From Alligator mississippiensis (lineage: Eukaryota; Chordata; Crocodylia; Alligatoridae), in NCBI RefSeq assembly GCF_030867095.1, contig NC_081828.1, forward strand, positions 214,799,978 to 214,863,977: 64,000 nucleotides of DNA. Reading direction: 5' to 3'. A model generated the notes under the pieces. That model searched no databases. It was not told where the DNA came from and saw only the letters and a program-made list of their open reading frames with translations. Position 1 is the stretch's first letter. Each line of letters opens with the position of its first letter. Shown here piece by piece: positions 33,496 through 44,798 of the stretch. Made by a program: the position numbers and the translations under genes.

Positions 33496-33625
33496 CAACC
33501 TTATTTTAGAGTTGAGAAAATAAAAGTGGGAGAGGTGAAGCCTTTCCCGGGGACACACTCAGAGGGAAGATCAAGCACTGAACCCAGACTCTCCGACCTC
33601 TGGTTCTTGTCAATAGACTCAGCTC
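33496..33625 (-). repeat. MIR-like SINE relic
   Basis: Antisense MIR order: 'TTTTAGAGTTGAGAAAATAA', 'GGGGACACACTCAGAGGGAA', 'GAACCCAGACTCTCCGACCT'. Diverged. Confidence 0.45.
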
Positions 33626-33949
33626 CTTTGGTTTTCATTGCCATTGAGTATCTTCGAAAGTGAAGCTCTGTTCATGTCTGCAGCCAGGCCATAAATTAAT
33701 TCCATCTTTGACCCCATATTCCAATTAACATGGACCCAAACCTTTTTTGACTAACCAGTAGTTTCCTTGCTTTTGACAAACTACTTCTTGGCTTTGCCTT
33801 AGTTGGGTATCACCAGTGTCTTTACCCCCCTGCTTTAACTGTGGCAAGTTAAAGGGTGTTTTTGATTTTTCCGGCATTATACCTGGTAGTTGTGTGTAAG
33901 GGCTGAGCCTCGAGTTTTTAGGAGTCAATGAGACACACTTGTCAAAGAT

Positions 33950-34036
33950 GGTTTAGTCAAGGATCACTGCGCCCTGAGCAGGGGGTGGGACTAGATGACC
34001 TTGTGAGAGCCCTGGCTGCTCTACTTTTCTATGATT
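33950..34036 (+). mobile_element. CR1 tail
   Basis: 'GAGCAGGGGGTGGGACTAGA' followed by 'TGACCTTGTGAGAGCCCTGG' and TTTTCTATGATTTG, the 3' end of an ATGATT-type CR1. Confidence 0.65.
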
Positions 34037-34186
34037 TGCTTTAGTTCTTGTATTCGGTTCTGCATGAAAATCTTACTTTAACCTGAGACAAGAAAGGGAA
34101 CTATAAAGATACCCAAATCAGGTCCTCAGATTCCATAAACCAGCATCATTACTTCCATCAACAGCTTGTGTTTTATCTCTAAGGGA

Positions 34187-34318
34187 CAGAGAATCATAAG
34201 GCCAGGAGGGATTCAGGAGATCATTTAGTCCAACCCCCTGCTCAGGGCAGAGAGCTCTTGAACTACCAACTCTGGTGCTATCATGCCAAGTGCATAGCCA
34301 CTGAGCCATATGCCAAGT
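34187..34318 (-). mobile_element. tRNA-derived SINE with CR1 tail (candidate)
   Basis: On the minus strand: a tRNA-like head 'GGCTCAGTGGCTATGCACTT' (A-box-like), then 'GGTAGTTCAAGAGCTC' (B-box-like), directly followed by a CR1 tail 'GAGCAGGGGGTTGGACTAAA', 'TGATCTCCTGAATCCCTCCT', 'TATGATTCT'. This is the known design of CR1-mobilised, tRNA-derived SINEs described in turtles. The head is diverged and only one copy lies in the window. A chance CR1 tail beside an old MIR head is the alternative. Confidence 0.5.
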
Positions 34319-34324
34319 ATCTGT

Positions 34325-34371
34325 TATAGGGACCTTTTGACCACTCAGCATCTTCTATCCAAAGCTCCTAA
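34325..34371. repeat. 47-bp direct repeat, first copy
   Basis: Identical over 47 bases to 34828-34874, starting TATAGGGACC and ending AAAGCTCCTAA, 503 bp apart. Confidence 0.9.
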
Positions 34372-34827
34372 CTCATCTTGCAAAGGGGCCTGCTTTAATG
34401 AAGTCTTGAAGCCCAAGGAATTAGATGAGTTTGTTGCTCTTAAGCAGATGCACTGATGCTTGGAAGTTGTGATTCCAGCTTTCAGAGAGATTCACTCTCT
34501 GACTTTAAGCAGCGGGGGGCTCTCCTGAATACTGATAGTGGTATTTCCATTTGTCATGTGCTGAAGGGATATGCGGTTTGGTTTAGGGTTAGGGTTTGGC
34601 CCCCAATCAGGGGGCAGAATTGGGTTCTTATTAGCAACAACATTTCACAAGTGATATTTGGCCTTGCGATAGCAGAGTTCTTCCAAGACCTATTAACTGT
34701 GGTGGAGAGGAGAAAGAAAAGATAAACATACCATTTCCAGGAGGCAAATACCCTACTGATTCCAATTCAACATGAAGATCATCAAACCAAGCATTTGGAT
34801 ACAAACATTATTCCTGCTGGGAATTGA
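34372..34827. other. Segment between 47-bp repeats
   Basis: 456 bases with no recognised gene or repeat. Confidence 0.5.
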
Positions 34828-34874
34828 TATAGGGACCTTTTGACCACTCAGCATCTTCTATCCAAAGCTCCTAA
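34828..34874. repeat. 47-bp direct repeat, second copy
   Basis: Exact copy of 34325-34371. Confidence 0.9.
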
Positions 34875-36339
34875 GTCTTCAGTTCAAGGCACAGCAGGGA
34901 AAGATTCCTCACATAATTAGCAAGAACTTTGCTCATGACTATTTTTTGTGCATTATGGAGACAAAAAGAATTTTCCTGGACTGAAACCTTTTCTGGCCTG
35001 GAAAAGTATCTTAAGCCTAAAAGCCAAACCCAAAACAACTTCCCCAATTTTTTTATCCAAGACCTTGGGAAGATAATAAGTCATGGAGTGATGTGAACTT
35101 ATTGACACATTACATCCAAACTTCTCAAAGAAACTTTACAGTTGCCCAGTGCCTGCATGGTGGAGATTGGCTTCTGCTGATGCACACCCATTGAAGATCT
35201 ACCTGATACACACCAAGATACCTCAAAAGTAAGAAGTATTTTGCAGATATGTCAGCATGGAGCTATACCTACAGTGAAAGGTTATTGGTAGAGATAGGTA
35301 TGGAGCCCAGGAGTCTGGTCTCTCATTGTTCGATGCATGCCCCCCATTGACACTGCCCTACTTTATTAGTCATCTGCTCTGCCTTTGCCCTCAGCTGGAC
35401 ACATGATTGGCCGGCAGCATCCCCAGCCCATACTCTTTTCCACCAATGGTCTGAGTTGCTATTTGTTTTCTATACACACATCTGATACCGATCTAAGTGC
35501 TGAAGGCTTTCCATCCACTCATTATGGTAACACAACTTCCTCAAAATACACACCCGCACGCACACGAGGCTTTGAAGTCCCCACATCTGAACAAGCAGGA
35601 CAAGAAGGGTTGTGTTTTCCTGGTTCTTCTTATTTTTTCTTTAATGTACCTTTGCTAGCGACAAAGCCGTTTGATATGTGGCAGAGATGCGATGTGTTGT
35701 TTTTTTCCTTCTCCCTTAGCATTGCTGTTGTTTGCCAGCTGCTTCCCGATATGGAATTTGCACATGTTCAAAGCTGAAATAAACTATTAACTTTTTTTTT
35801 CTTCCCCCTTTTCTTTTCTTGGAGCCGGATGAAGGCAAGGCTATAACAACACGGCATGCTTTCCTACAGCAGTCATGTGAAAACCATTACCAAGCACAAG
35901 CAGCACTTAACTTGTACCATATCCTCCAGTCAGCCCTAATAAAAAAGACACAAAAAATATGTACACGCCACTAGATTTTTGTATGGAATCAATCCCTACT
36001 GCATTGTTAAAACACTAAAGCAAATTTGGTGTTGGAGGAATGTGTATTTTGAATAGCTTCAGGCTTAACACCAGCGTAGGGAGACCTTTATCTAGAAGTC
36101 TAGTTGAAATCCAGCCGTTTCAGAGGCACTGACTATTTACTTGTTATTTATATCATGGCAGCATGCAGAGAGCTGCAATCAGGGCCCTGTTAGTCCATGT
36201 GCTGCACATTCGCACACCCTAAGAGACAGCCCCTGGCACGAAGAGGTGAGAGTGATGCTGCCTCTCATGCACGTGTGATGAATCTGTTCATTGGATTCAT
36301 CATGCATCCTATTGGATAGGACAACCAAAGGAAGGACTG
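34875..36339. other. Unannotated stretch
   Basis: A faint MIR-like antisense patch lies at 35250-35370 ('AGCCCAGGAGTCTGGTCTCT'). The 130-codon frame at 35385-35777 has no recognised domain. A 35-bp block at 36251-36285 is shared with 39659-39693. Confidence 0.45.
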
Positions 36340-36482
36340 GGCTCATTTTACAGGTGGGTAATTGAGGCATGATGAAATTAAATGACTTGTCTAATACCAC
36401 ACAGGAAATCGGCAGTAGACCCAAGAACTAAGCCATGGTTGTCTAAGCTTGAGGTCTGTGCCCTAACCACAAGACCACCCTT
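36340..36482 (-). repeat. MIR-like SINE
   Basis: Clear antisense MIR order: 'TTTTACAGGTGGGTAATTGA', 'AAATGACTTGTCTAATACCA', 'CACAGG', 'AGACCCAAGAACTAAG' and the tRNA-derived end 'CTGTGCCCTAACCACAAGAC'. Preserved over about 140 bases. Confidence 0.7.
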
Positions 36483-37140
36483 CCTCCACCAAAGTCAGTG
36501 TGAGCTGTCGCGACTCACCACTTCTAACAATCCCCTGGCCAGTACTGAAGCACATTTATCAAAAACTCTTCCTGAGTGCAATAGAAAAATGATCGTCTTT
36601 CCACTCATTTTTTTAAAATCATCCTATCCAATACAACTGAGAGTTATATCCCTGCTGTTGGCTGCCCAGAATGTCTCAGAAAAGACATATGGCTTTGAGT
36701 ACCCGAACACATTGTCCAGAGGTGTGTCCTTGCCCCTGATCTGCTACTCTGCCATAATTGCCTGTGTGCATGCATGCTCTTACTCCTTGGTAAGTGTGAG
36801 GTAGCTCACCACTTCCACTGACATCCAAGATCACAAAAGCTTGCAAATTTGGAGTTCATGCCCTAGCTCACCACGGGATGACTTGTTTGTGGGGCCATGC
36901 TTAAATTGCTGTATTCTGCATATTTTTAAAATCTATTTCTACGGAAGTGTTCAACATTTCTATAGGGGTGTCCTCTCCTCTGTGTTGAGCTTGGTAGGTC
37001 TTTATCATTAGGGAATTGGTAACCCAATGGCTGCTCGGTGGCTTGGGCCGTGTGAAAGAAGTTTGTGAGGTCTCAATTTAATTGCAGAGGACCAGTGTTC
37101 ATATCACGTACAGAAATACCCATCATTACCCACTTACTCA
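36483..37140. other. Unannotated stretch
   Basis: Nothing recognised. An open frame crossing from the MIR into this region is a chance product. Confidence 0.5.
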
Positions 37141-37190
37141 CCCTCTGGAGGTCCCTTCCAGCCCTACTCTTCTACGATTGTATGATGGAG
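37141..37190 (+). mobile_element. CR1 tail
   Basis: 'GGAGGTCCCTTCCAGCCCTA' followed by TCTACGATTGTATGAT, the CR1 terminus only. Confidence 0.6.
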
Positions 37191-37467
37191 AGATGGAGGA
37201 TCAGATGGAGCGGACAGACCTAGGAGAAGGTTTAGGTGTCCTCTCATTCCTCCAGGTAGCTCCCCTGAGTCCAGAAATGACAACCTAAGTCATAAGCCAT
37301 CTTGCAAAGGTTGTCATTGGATAATATCATGGTTCCTGCTGGCACAGCAGAGATATGCTACCAATAATTCATCAAGAGGATTGAAAGAAAATGTTCCATT
37401 TTGATCCAGGTTAATTTGTGTCCCAGGAGGTTCATGTGCTACAAAAAGCAAGGTTATTGCTTATTAG

Positions 37468-38712
37468 ATTTCATAGATTTTTAGGGTTGGAAGGGACCTC
37501 AGTAGATCAAGTCTGATCCCCTGCCCTGGGCAGGAGGAGCGCTGGGGTCATATGACCCCAGCCAGGTGCTTGTCTGGTCTCCTCTTAAAGACCCCCAAGT
37601 TAGGGGAGAGCACCACCTCCCTTGGAAGCCCATTCCAGATTTTGGCAACCCTCACTGTAAAGAAGTTTTTCCTAATGTCTAACCTAAATCCGCTCTCCGT
37701 CAGTCTAAGGCTGTTATCCCTAACCTCAAGGGATGCCCTGGTAAACAGAGTCTCCCCTATAACTTACTGCCCCATCCTGATGAATTTGCAGATGGCCACA
37801 AGATCCCCTCTCAGCTTTCTTTTGCAGTGGCTGAAGAGATCCAGGTCCCTCAGTCTCTCCTCATTGGATTTAACCTGCAGGCCCTTTAACCATATGAGTA
37901 GCCCTCCTTTGGACCCACTCAAGGTTACCCATATCCCTACTGAAGTGCGGTGCCCAGAACTGGATGCAGCACTCCAGCTGCGGTCTTACCAATGCCGCAT
38001 AGAGGGGAAGGATCACCTCCCTGGACCTGTTCGTGATGTACCTGCTAATGCAGGAAAGAGTGTGGTTGGCTTTACTTATCACTTCATTACACTGACGACC
38101 CATGTTCATTTTGGAGTTGACTATGACTCCGAGATCCCTTTCTGCTGCTGTGCTGCTTAGAAAGTCACCTCCCAGTCTGTGGGTGTGCTGGTGATTTTTT
38201 TTCTCCCTAGATGCAGCACTTTGCACACATCTTTGTTAAACTGCATCCTATTCTGTTCTGCCCACTTTCCCAACATGTCCAAATCTGCCTGAATCTGCTC
38301 CCTGCCTTCCAGTGTTTGTACTTTGCCCCAGAATTTGGTGTCATCCATGAATTTGGACAGAGCGCTTTCCACGCCATCATCCAAGTCTTTGATGAAGATA
38401 TTGAGAAGCACTGGTCCAAGGGCCAAACCCTGGGGAACTCCACTACCCACATTTTCCCAGGTTGAAAATGACCTGTCCATCACCACCCTCTGGGTGCATC
38501 CCATAAGCCAGTTCTCCACCCACCTGACCCTGTAATAATCTACATCACAACTGCTTAATTTATTTGTAAGAATGGGATTCAACACTGTATCAAAGGGCTT
38601 TTTAAAATCCAAGTAGATGACATCTACCTCAGCTCCTGAATCTAAACCTTTTGTGACCTGGTTGTAAAAAGAAACAAAGTTAGTCAGGCAGGATCTACCT
38701 GCTATGAAGTCA
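37468..38712 (-). mobile_element. CR1 LINE, 1.25 kb
   Basis: Left edge TTTCATAGATTTTTAGGGTT is an inverted tail; body runs up through the RT catalytic region to about the 'AGRSCLTNF' codons near 38700. Same region of ORF2 as the 17288-18584 copy, in the opposite orientation, but older. Confidence 0.88.
37552..38700 (-). pseudogene. CR1 ORF2 reverse transcriptase, partial, frameshifted
   Basis: Piece 38612-38157 reads 'MDFKKPFDTVLNPILTNKL', 'GVPQGLALGPVLLNIFIKD' and the catalytic box altered to FMDDTKFWG. A frameshift near 38190 leads to 38226-37870 with 'SKMNMGRQCNEVISKANH' and 'VRPQLECCIQFWAPHF'. More lesions occur before the ORF2 end near 37552. Loss of the first catalytic aspartate neighbourhood (FADD to FMDD) adds to the frameshift evidence for a dead copy. 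Confidence 0.86.
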
Positions 38713-38717
38713 TGGCT

Positions 38718-38900
38718 TTCATAGAAATGTAGAAACTTAAAAAAATGAGGGCTAGAAGGGACCTCCAGAGGTCACATCTACTCCAACCCCCTGCTCCAAG
38801 CAGGACCAGCCCCAACTACATCATCCCAGACAAGGCTTTGTCTACCTGAATCTTAAAAACCTCCAAGGATGGAGACTCCACCACCTCTCTGGGTAACCTT
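38718..38900 (-). mobile_element. CR1 3' fragment
   Basis: Plus strand: TTCATAGAAATGTAGAAACT, 'GAAGGGACCTCCAGAGGTCA', 'CATCATCCCAGACAAGGCTT'; minus strand encodes 'LPREVVESPSLEVFKIQVDK' near the 3' end of ORF2. Same subfamily as 11796-12150. It begins within a few bases of the 5' end of the preceding CR1, so one probably inserted beside or into the other. Confidence 0.78.
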
Positions 38901-39994
38901 CCTCGAAAAAGAAAACACTTTTCCATGACCACAAGTGCGAGAGGGGAACAACATTGTGAACCATCTAATGATAAAGGCAGCATACTACAACATGTGAACA
39001 TCCTCTGGATGAACATCCTTTCACTTTGGATTCGGTGGGAACTGGGTGCCCTTAATACCACACAGGAATGGTCCTAAAGTGCAGTTTAAGAAACTGGGCA
39101 TCCTTTGTTCCTGGAAAAAAACCCAAACAATAAAGTTTGGAGTTATTATTAGTCTTGTGGTAGCTGCTGAAGGCTCACACTGAGGCCAAATCCCTGTTGT
39201 GATAGACATTTTACCCCTGCTCAAATGGTTTCTGGTGGTTTGAGTGGACCAGACAAGTGAAGGTTGGAAGACAAAGCAAAGCCAGAGAGAGAGGGTATGA
39301 TTTTGCTTAGGGTCACCCAGGATGTCAAGAAACATGGTGTAGACCCAAAACAGAGAGACAAACATCTTGCAGCAGGTGTTTGTGGTGGTCCTAAGACAGC
39401 ATCTCTGTTTGGGCTACATCTTAACACTGGAAGAAGAAAGAAGAAATCATTAGCATTTCAATGTCCATTTTTCTGCTTTTTTCCAAAAATCCTTCTGTGG
39501 AATGATCATAGGGCCCTGGTCCTCCAGACCCCCTGGGGATACTGTATTAGGGGAAAAGTAACAAAGACTGGACAGTCCTGGACAAGAGGCAGGTTACAAT
39601 GGACTCCATATGTCTGTGTGTGACTGTTACACACACACCACATCCTTCACACTTCCTGTGATGCTGCCTCTCATGCACGTGTGAAGAATCTGCTAATCAG
39701 AGCAACATGAGTCTTATCATTACCACCCCACTGATCTGTGACACTGAAGTGGAGACATGGGCCCAGAGCCTCTTCTTTGCCAAATAGGAGCAAGAGGCAG
39801 GAAAGCTATGGGTAGAATCAGGAAGTGACCTGGCACTTGGGGAAGCAACACAGCAGAGAGGGTGGAGAAGTCATCAAGGCACTGTACATGGGGAAGGTGA
39901 CAACAGGAGGTGGGGAACCACGCATGACACAGGGTGTCACTACTGGATATTGCAAACTCAGTTTCAGCTCTTTGTTGGATTTTAGTTTCTTCCC
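38901..39994. other. Unannotated stretch
   Basis: Includes the 35-bp block 39659-39693 shared with 36251-36285 and a weak MIR-like patch after it. Open frames lack recognised domains. Confidence 0.45.
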
Positions 39995-40540
39995 CTCTAT
40001 TCAGCACCGGTGGGGTCACATCTGGAGTCCTATGTTCAGTTTTGCCACCCACCCCCCACCCCCTACAGAAAGGATGTGGACAAATTGGAGGGCAGCAAAA
40101 ATGGTGAAGGGGCTGGGCAACATGATTTCAGAGCAGAGACTGAAGGAACTGGGCTTATTCAGTCTGGAGAAAAGACTGAGAAGGGATTTCAGAGAAACCT
40201 TCACCTCCCTGCAGGGGGTTGCAAAGAGGATGGAGCTCAGTGGGGGCAGATGACAGGGACAAGGAGCAATGGTCTTAAAGTTGCAGCATGGAAAGTTTAG
40301 GCTGGATATTAGGAAAAAATCCTCTCTCATTAGGAGGGTAGTAAAGGTCTGAAACAGGTCACCCAGAGCAGTGGTGGACTCTCTATCCTTTGAAGTTTTT
40401 AAAATCCAGCTAGACAAAGCCCTGGCTGGGATGATCTAGATGGGGCTGGTCCTGCTTTGAGCAGGATGTTGGACTAAATGACCTCCTGAGGTCCCTTTCA
40501 ACCCTCATTTCCTATGATTCTATGATTTTAGAGGAAACAG
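39995..40540 (+). mobile_element. CR1 fragment with ATGATTCTATGATT tail
   Basis: Order: 'GGGGTCACATCTGGAGTCCT' (G-H-I-W-S-P-like), 'TTGGAGGGCAGCAAAAATGG' (L-E-G-S-K-N-G), 'GGAACTGGGCTTATTCAGTC' (E-L-G-L-F-S), then the ORF2 end 'GATGATCTAGATGGGGCTGG' and 'CCTCATTTCCTATGATTCTA'. The frame shifts several times. An older CR1 subfamily with a C-rich insertion near 40045-40060. Confidence 0.78.
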
Positions 40541-40629
40541 CTGAGATTGGGCAAGAAAGTAGAGTGGGGGGTCTCACTGAGTCATCCCACACATTGGTTC
40601 TGGCTTGGAGACATGCAGGATCCTATTTG

Positions 40630-40897
40630 TATCATGGTATCATAGTATCATTAGGGTCAGAAGGGACCTAAACAGATCATCAGGTCCGACCCCCTGCCCT
40701 GGGCAGGAACGGGTGCTGGGGTCATATCAGCCCAGCCAAATATCTGTCCAACCTCCTCTTGAAAACCCCCAAGGCAGGAGAGAGCACCACCTCCCTTGGG
40801 AGCCCAGTCCAGAACCTGGCAGCCCTAACCATGAAGTAATGCCTCCTGATGTCCAGCCTGAACTTTCTCTCTAACAATTTGTGGCTGTTATTCCTAG
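40630..40897 (-). mobile_element. CR1 3' fragment
   Basis: Plus strand: 'CATGGTATCATAGTATCATT', 'AGAAGGGACCTAAACAGATC', then the antisense of '[20 protein letters not shown]' and 'LDIRRHYFMVRAARFWTG'. The CR1 match stops at CTAG just before the promoter-bearing repeat begins. Confidence 0.82.
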
Positions 40898-40956
40898 TGT
40901 AGCAGGCTTGCTTTTTGGAGCTTGGGTTGAGTCCCAGGCTTGAAATCTTGCTGTTT

Positions 40957-40983
40957 TGATTGGTGGAGCCCATCCACCAATCA
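40957..40983. promoter_or_regulatory. Inverted CCAAT-box palindrome
   Basis: TGATTGGTGG and CCACCAATCA separated by seven bases, identical in both arms to copy 1. Confidence 0.6.
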
Positions 40984-41114
40984 GGAGGCAGCAAGAGGAG
41001 TGAAGTCCCACCCCTTTCCTGACGGGAGGGGGAGGGAGAACTCCCCCCCCCCGGACCTGATTGAAGAGTGCAACACTGGGGTCTGGAAGACTTCAGGGGT
41101 GGAGCCCTGGAGAG

Positions 41115-41123
41115 TATAAAAGG
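41115..41123 (+). promoter_or_regulatory. TATA box of repeat copy 2
   Basis: TATAAAAGG, 132 bases after the CCAAT palindrome. Confidence 0.6.
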
Positions 41124-41484
41124 AACTTCATGTACAGCATGAGGGAACACATCTGGGAGAGAGAAGAGCGGGGCTTAGAAGAGCTGAGGAGAGCTGCTCA
41201 GCAGGGTGAAGCAGTACCCCAGAAGCACCCCTGAAGACTTGCATCAGCGGGGAATGGCAGACGGCTCCAGGGGCTAGGCTCTCGGTGTGCAGCACGGCAC
41301 GCGGAGTCCAGACCCTGGGAGCTGTGTGAGAGGGCTCAGGTCTGCAACCTCTGGCATGTGGCCAGAGACATGGTGCACAGGACGGTGCATGGAGTAGGAC
41401 CTTTGGAGCGCTTGGGCGGCTTAGGTCCTCAACCCCTGGAACAAGGCTGGGAGCTTGGTGCAGGAGGCGCTGCACGGAGGGTCC

Positions 41485-43905
41485 AAGACTGTACTGCAGG
41501 ATTCTTAACTCTCTATAGGACTTCCTCCCAGAGGCTTACACAAGAACCACCATGGTTTCACTATGGGTTGGAATGGTTTAAGTCTATAACAGTTTTAAGC
41601 TTTCCCTTGCAGTCCAAATATAACACCATGCCTATGGCTGGCACTCACAGGGCTAGCTGCTAAATCACCTTCAGCACTTGCTTACAAGTCATGCAGCATA
41701 TGGCTTGCAGCTGGTACCTCTGGGGTTTGATGGACTAGACTTCTGAGCAGCTGTAGCCAAGGTGTATGGAACAGCCTAAAATTAATTCTCAAGGTCACTG
41801 CTTTCACACAGATGCTGGCCAAGTTCTGCCATGACCTTTCTCATGATGGCTGTGTGATGTAGCAGCTGGGAAGAGTGGATTTTTTTGTGTGTGTATATGT
41901 ACACATGGACATTTCAAATAAGCTAATGCCAACAGAGATTCTCCTGGCATTCAGCAGTGAACCTCTGCCATCATAGATGGTATTTTCTATTCATTTGACA
42001 TCTCTCTGCCTCTCCTTCCTGTTGTTCCAGACAGTCTATATAAGGCTAAGGGCTGTGTTAAACGTTGCACTTTAAGCCTCTGAAATGTCCATCAATGTTC
42101 GTGTTAGCTTGAGTTGAGACTAGTTACACATTCAGGCTCTGATTATCCCTGTCCTGCACACCTGTGGCTTGCCACTGGAGGGTTGGTGAGCAGGGGCCTG
42201 ACTTGGAGCTACTGCTGTGAGTTGTCCACACAGAAGAGGGTAAAGGAAAGGGCCACTGCATCTTGGGATGCTGAAGGACTGAAACTTGAGGACCTTATCT
42301 CTGGGAAGTGGCCACAGATTGGTGGAACATGTGTTGAGCAAGACAGATCAGAGATAAACCTGCCCCAGAGTGGCATAACTTTAACATGCCTAGAGTGTGT
42401 TTAAAACTAGTTAAAATGTCTTAATGTGAGCAATCCAGTGGTTAGGAGCTCTGCGAGCTGCCTAAAATTAATGTGTAATAAAACGCTAAGGGCCTTCACG
42501 TAAGAAGCCCTTTTGTGCTTGTACAGGGCCTAAAATAAGCTATGGGACCCTTTGGTTCCTAATATAATGGAACCCAAGGCCACATCTTTGGTTTTTCTGC
42601 CTTTCTCTCTGAATCCGAGAGGCAGCTGGTCTTGTTTCTCTAACCCAGATCAGGAAGCTCTCCAGGATATACTCAGGGAGGGATATTAATGGTAGAAAAC
42701 AGGCCAAAAATGCAATGCTGAACAAATGCCTTTTTAGAAGCTATTCTTTTCCAGTGCATGTTAGAGCACCCCTGAGGCTGCTCAAACTGGGCCCTGGCAG
42801 TCCTGGCCATCAAAGGGGTCAGGAATTCCACCCTGAAGCTATGAAGTCGTCCGAATGAAAGTCCCACCAGATAAGTGTCTATGAATGTTTTTTGGTCTTG
42901 GTGAATTGGCATCATTCTACAAAAAGAAAACGTTTCAGTAAAACATTCCCAATTTCCTTTATTAGGAATGCTGGCAAATAGACTGAAGACTCTTTGAAAG
43001 CCTGAAAACCGCGGGTTATTGTAGACCCCCTATGGACATCATTCTCTTCTTGCTTACATTGTTGCATGCTGACCTATCTCCACTGACTTCAGCACGTCGG
43101 GTTTCTCCATGTTTAAGGCCCCTGGGTGCAGAAGAACACACACGTACAAAAACTGTTCCTATAGAAAACACACTATGATTTGGGATCTGTTTCTTGCACA
43201 TAAATACTCTTTTTTTTTGTTTTGTATCCTCTACTACCCTGATTCCCTATTACAGATTTTCATCAGCACAGATGGAGAGGCCATCAAACCTGCATGGAGG
43301 GCAGGTCACTTGAGTGCTACCATGAGTGATGTTCCCACCTAATGAGGGATGCTTGCACTCCCAATATACATTGAGCAGAGGGAGAATCAGAGGTCAAAGA
43401 ATTTATTTGCCGTGCTAATGCTTTGTCTTAATGAAGAACAAAGGAAGCAGATGACTGACAATATTGGATACATGAGAACAGTGCTTTTTTTGTAAACAAA
43501 ATATGTTTCCCAGATTCCCAGGGAGGTGTCAGTGGCTTCTTAAATGGTTCGGATTTAGATCTGTATCTGGTATTGTAAACCCCACAGGCAAATTTCACAA
43601 GCTCTCTTGGTCCTTCACCCTCCACAGTGCCTTCTTTATACACCTCGATCTTGCTTCATTTCTTCTCGTCCTGGGAACATCTGGCGGCAACACTCTGCCT
43701 GGAGCCTGAGCTCGTAAATGGTACATTTTCTTCATTCTGATTGAAACACTGCCCCTTGATAATAAAATTAAAGCAAAACTCATTCACAATCCCCTGAAGG
43801 GAAAACATCCCTTAATCAACCCGTCAAGCTGCTTTCATGTTTAAAATTAATTGATTCTGGAAAGTTTTTCAAATACGTAAATAGTTTAATCAGGGGAAGA
43901 AAATA
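41485..43905. other. Unannotated stretch
   Basis: No gene or dispersed repeat recognised. Frames up to about 100 codons appear random. Confidence 0.5.
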
Positions 43906-43925
43906 GCAAGAGAGAGAGAGAGAGA
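43906..43925. repeat. (GA)n microsatellite
   Basis: Run of GA units. Confidence 0.85.
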
Positions 43926-44715
43926 AAAGAATGAGACTGGAAAATTGTTGTGGTAAAGTGAATAATTTGTATCGTGACCCAAGGCAGCAAACAAAAGGCT
44001 GATGAGTCAGACATGAGTGGACAAAGCCAATGGGAAAAAAATGTAGACCCCAAACTTAGAACAGATAACCGATCATCACTATAGGACACCTAGGAGGAGA
44101 GCTGGTAGGGTATTTTCCAAGGAAACAGAGCGTTTCTGGAAAATGCCAATTCACTGAGTTCAAATGGTTTTGTCCAAAACTATTCAAGGTCAATGAACTT
44201 TTGTGGACTCCAAGGCAGGGTTCCCACAAAGACCTTCCTGGCTTCCTTTCAAATTAACCCATGGCTAAAGTCATGGTTTGGGGCCATACCTACCAGGCAG
44301 AATGCCTCAGGATGGGGGATCCTTGGATGCTAGGGTCATTGGATTGATGACCCTAGCATCAGGCAGACTACTCCAGATGTAGGTACTACTGGCTTCTAGG
44401 TTTGTGGCTTCAGTACAGCCAGACATGCCAATATTTCCCAGGCTTTTTATGCACTGGGCAACCTGAAAATCCTATGGCCCCAGCTCCAACCAGAAATGTT
44501 AACATGGTATGCCAGGCAGTTGCTTCATGAAGTGCTCAAGAACATCTATTTCATGAAGCACCTGCAACCTTCTGGGACCCACTTTTTTTTTCAGAAACAG
44601 TATATGTTGGTGTTTTTGGAAGGAAACACTCTCAGAATCTTTTGTTTGTGGGAAATTCCAAAATTTGGGGGGAGAAAGCAGAATGGGAGGTCAGTCCAAT
44701 TCAGACCTGAACCAA
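43926..44715. other. Unannotated stretch
   Basis: Contains a local mirrored phrase 'GATGCTAGGGTCAT' / 'ATGACCCTAGCATC' at 44327-44360, a small hairpin. Otherwise nothing. Confidence 0.5.
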
Positions 44716-44798
44716 ATGAAGAAGAAGAAGAGGAAGAAGAAGAAGTAGTAGAGGAAGAAGAAGAGAGGAGGAGGAGGAAGAAGAGGAAGAAGAAGAAT
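44716..44798. repeat. (GAA/GAG)n polypurine microsatellite
   Basis: About 80 bases of GAA and GAG triplets, almost purely purine. It makes the surrounding open frame Glu/Arg/Lys-rich, which is a repeat artefact. GAA tracts can form triplex DNA. Confidence 0.9.

Larger units (their letters stand above)
40898..41484 (+). mobile_element. Promoter-bearing repeat, candidate LTR (copy 2)
   Basis: Same ~580-bp sequence as 8521-9091, here in plus orientation, starting TGTAGCAGGCTTGC. Conserved parts: the CCAAT palindrome (40957-40983), a G/C-run zone near 41030-41055, TATAAAAGG (41115-41123), and a 3' GC-rich portion with 'GGTCTGCAACCTCTGGCATG' and 'GCTGGGAGCTTGGTGCAGGA'. Homology ends at GGAGGGTCC. 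Both copies are preceded by CTAG. The missing CA end and lack of a far-side duplication leave the class open. Confidence 0.6.

Noticed and set aside
34252..34318. A second functional tRNA gene
   Set aside because: The cloverleaf stems do not pair properly; it is only a tRNA-like SINE head.
34583..34594. Two tandem TTAGGG units, telomere-like
   Set aside because: Only two units; expected by chance and not an interstitial telomeric array.
37552..38160. 202-codon plus-strand open frame
   Set aside because: Antisense to the minus-strand CR1 ORF2 in this region; no independent protein motif.
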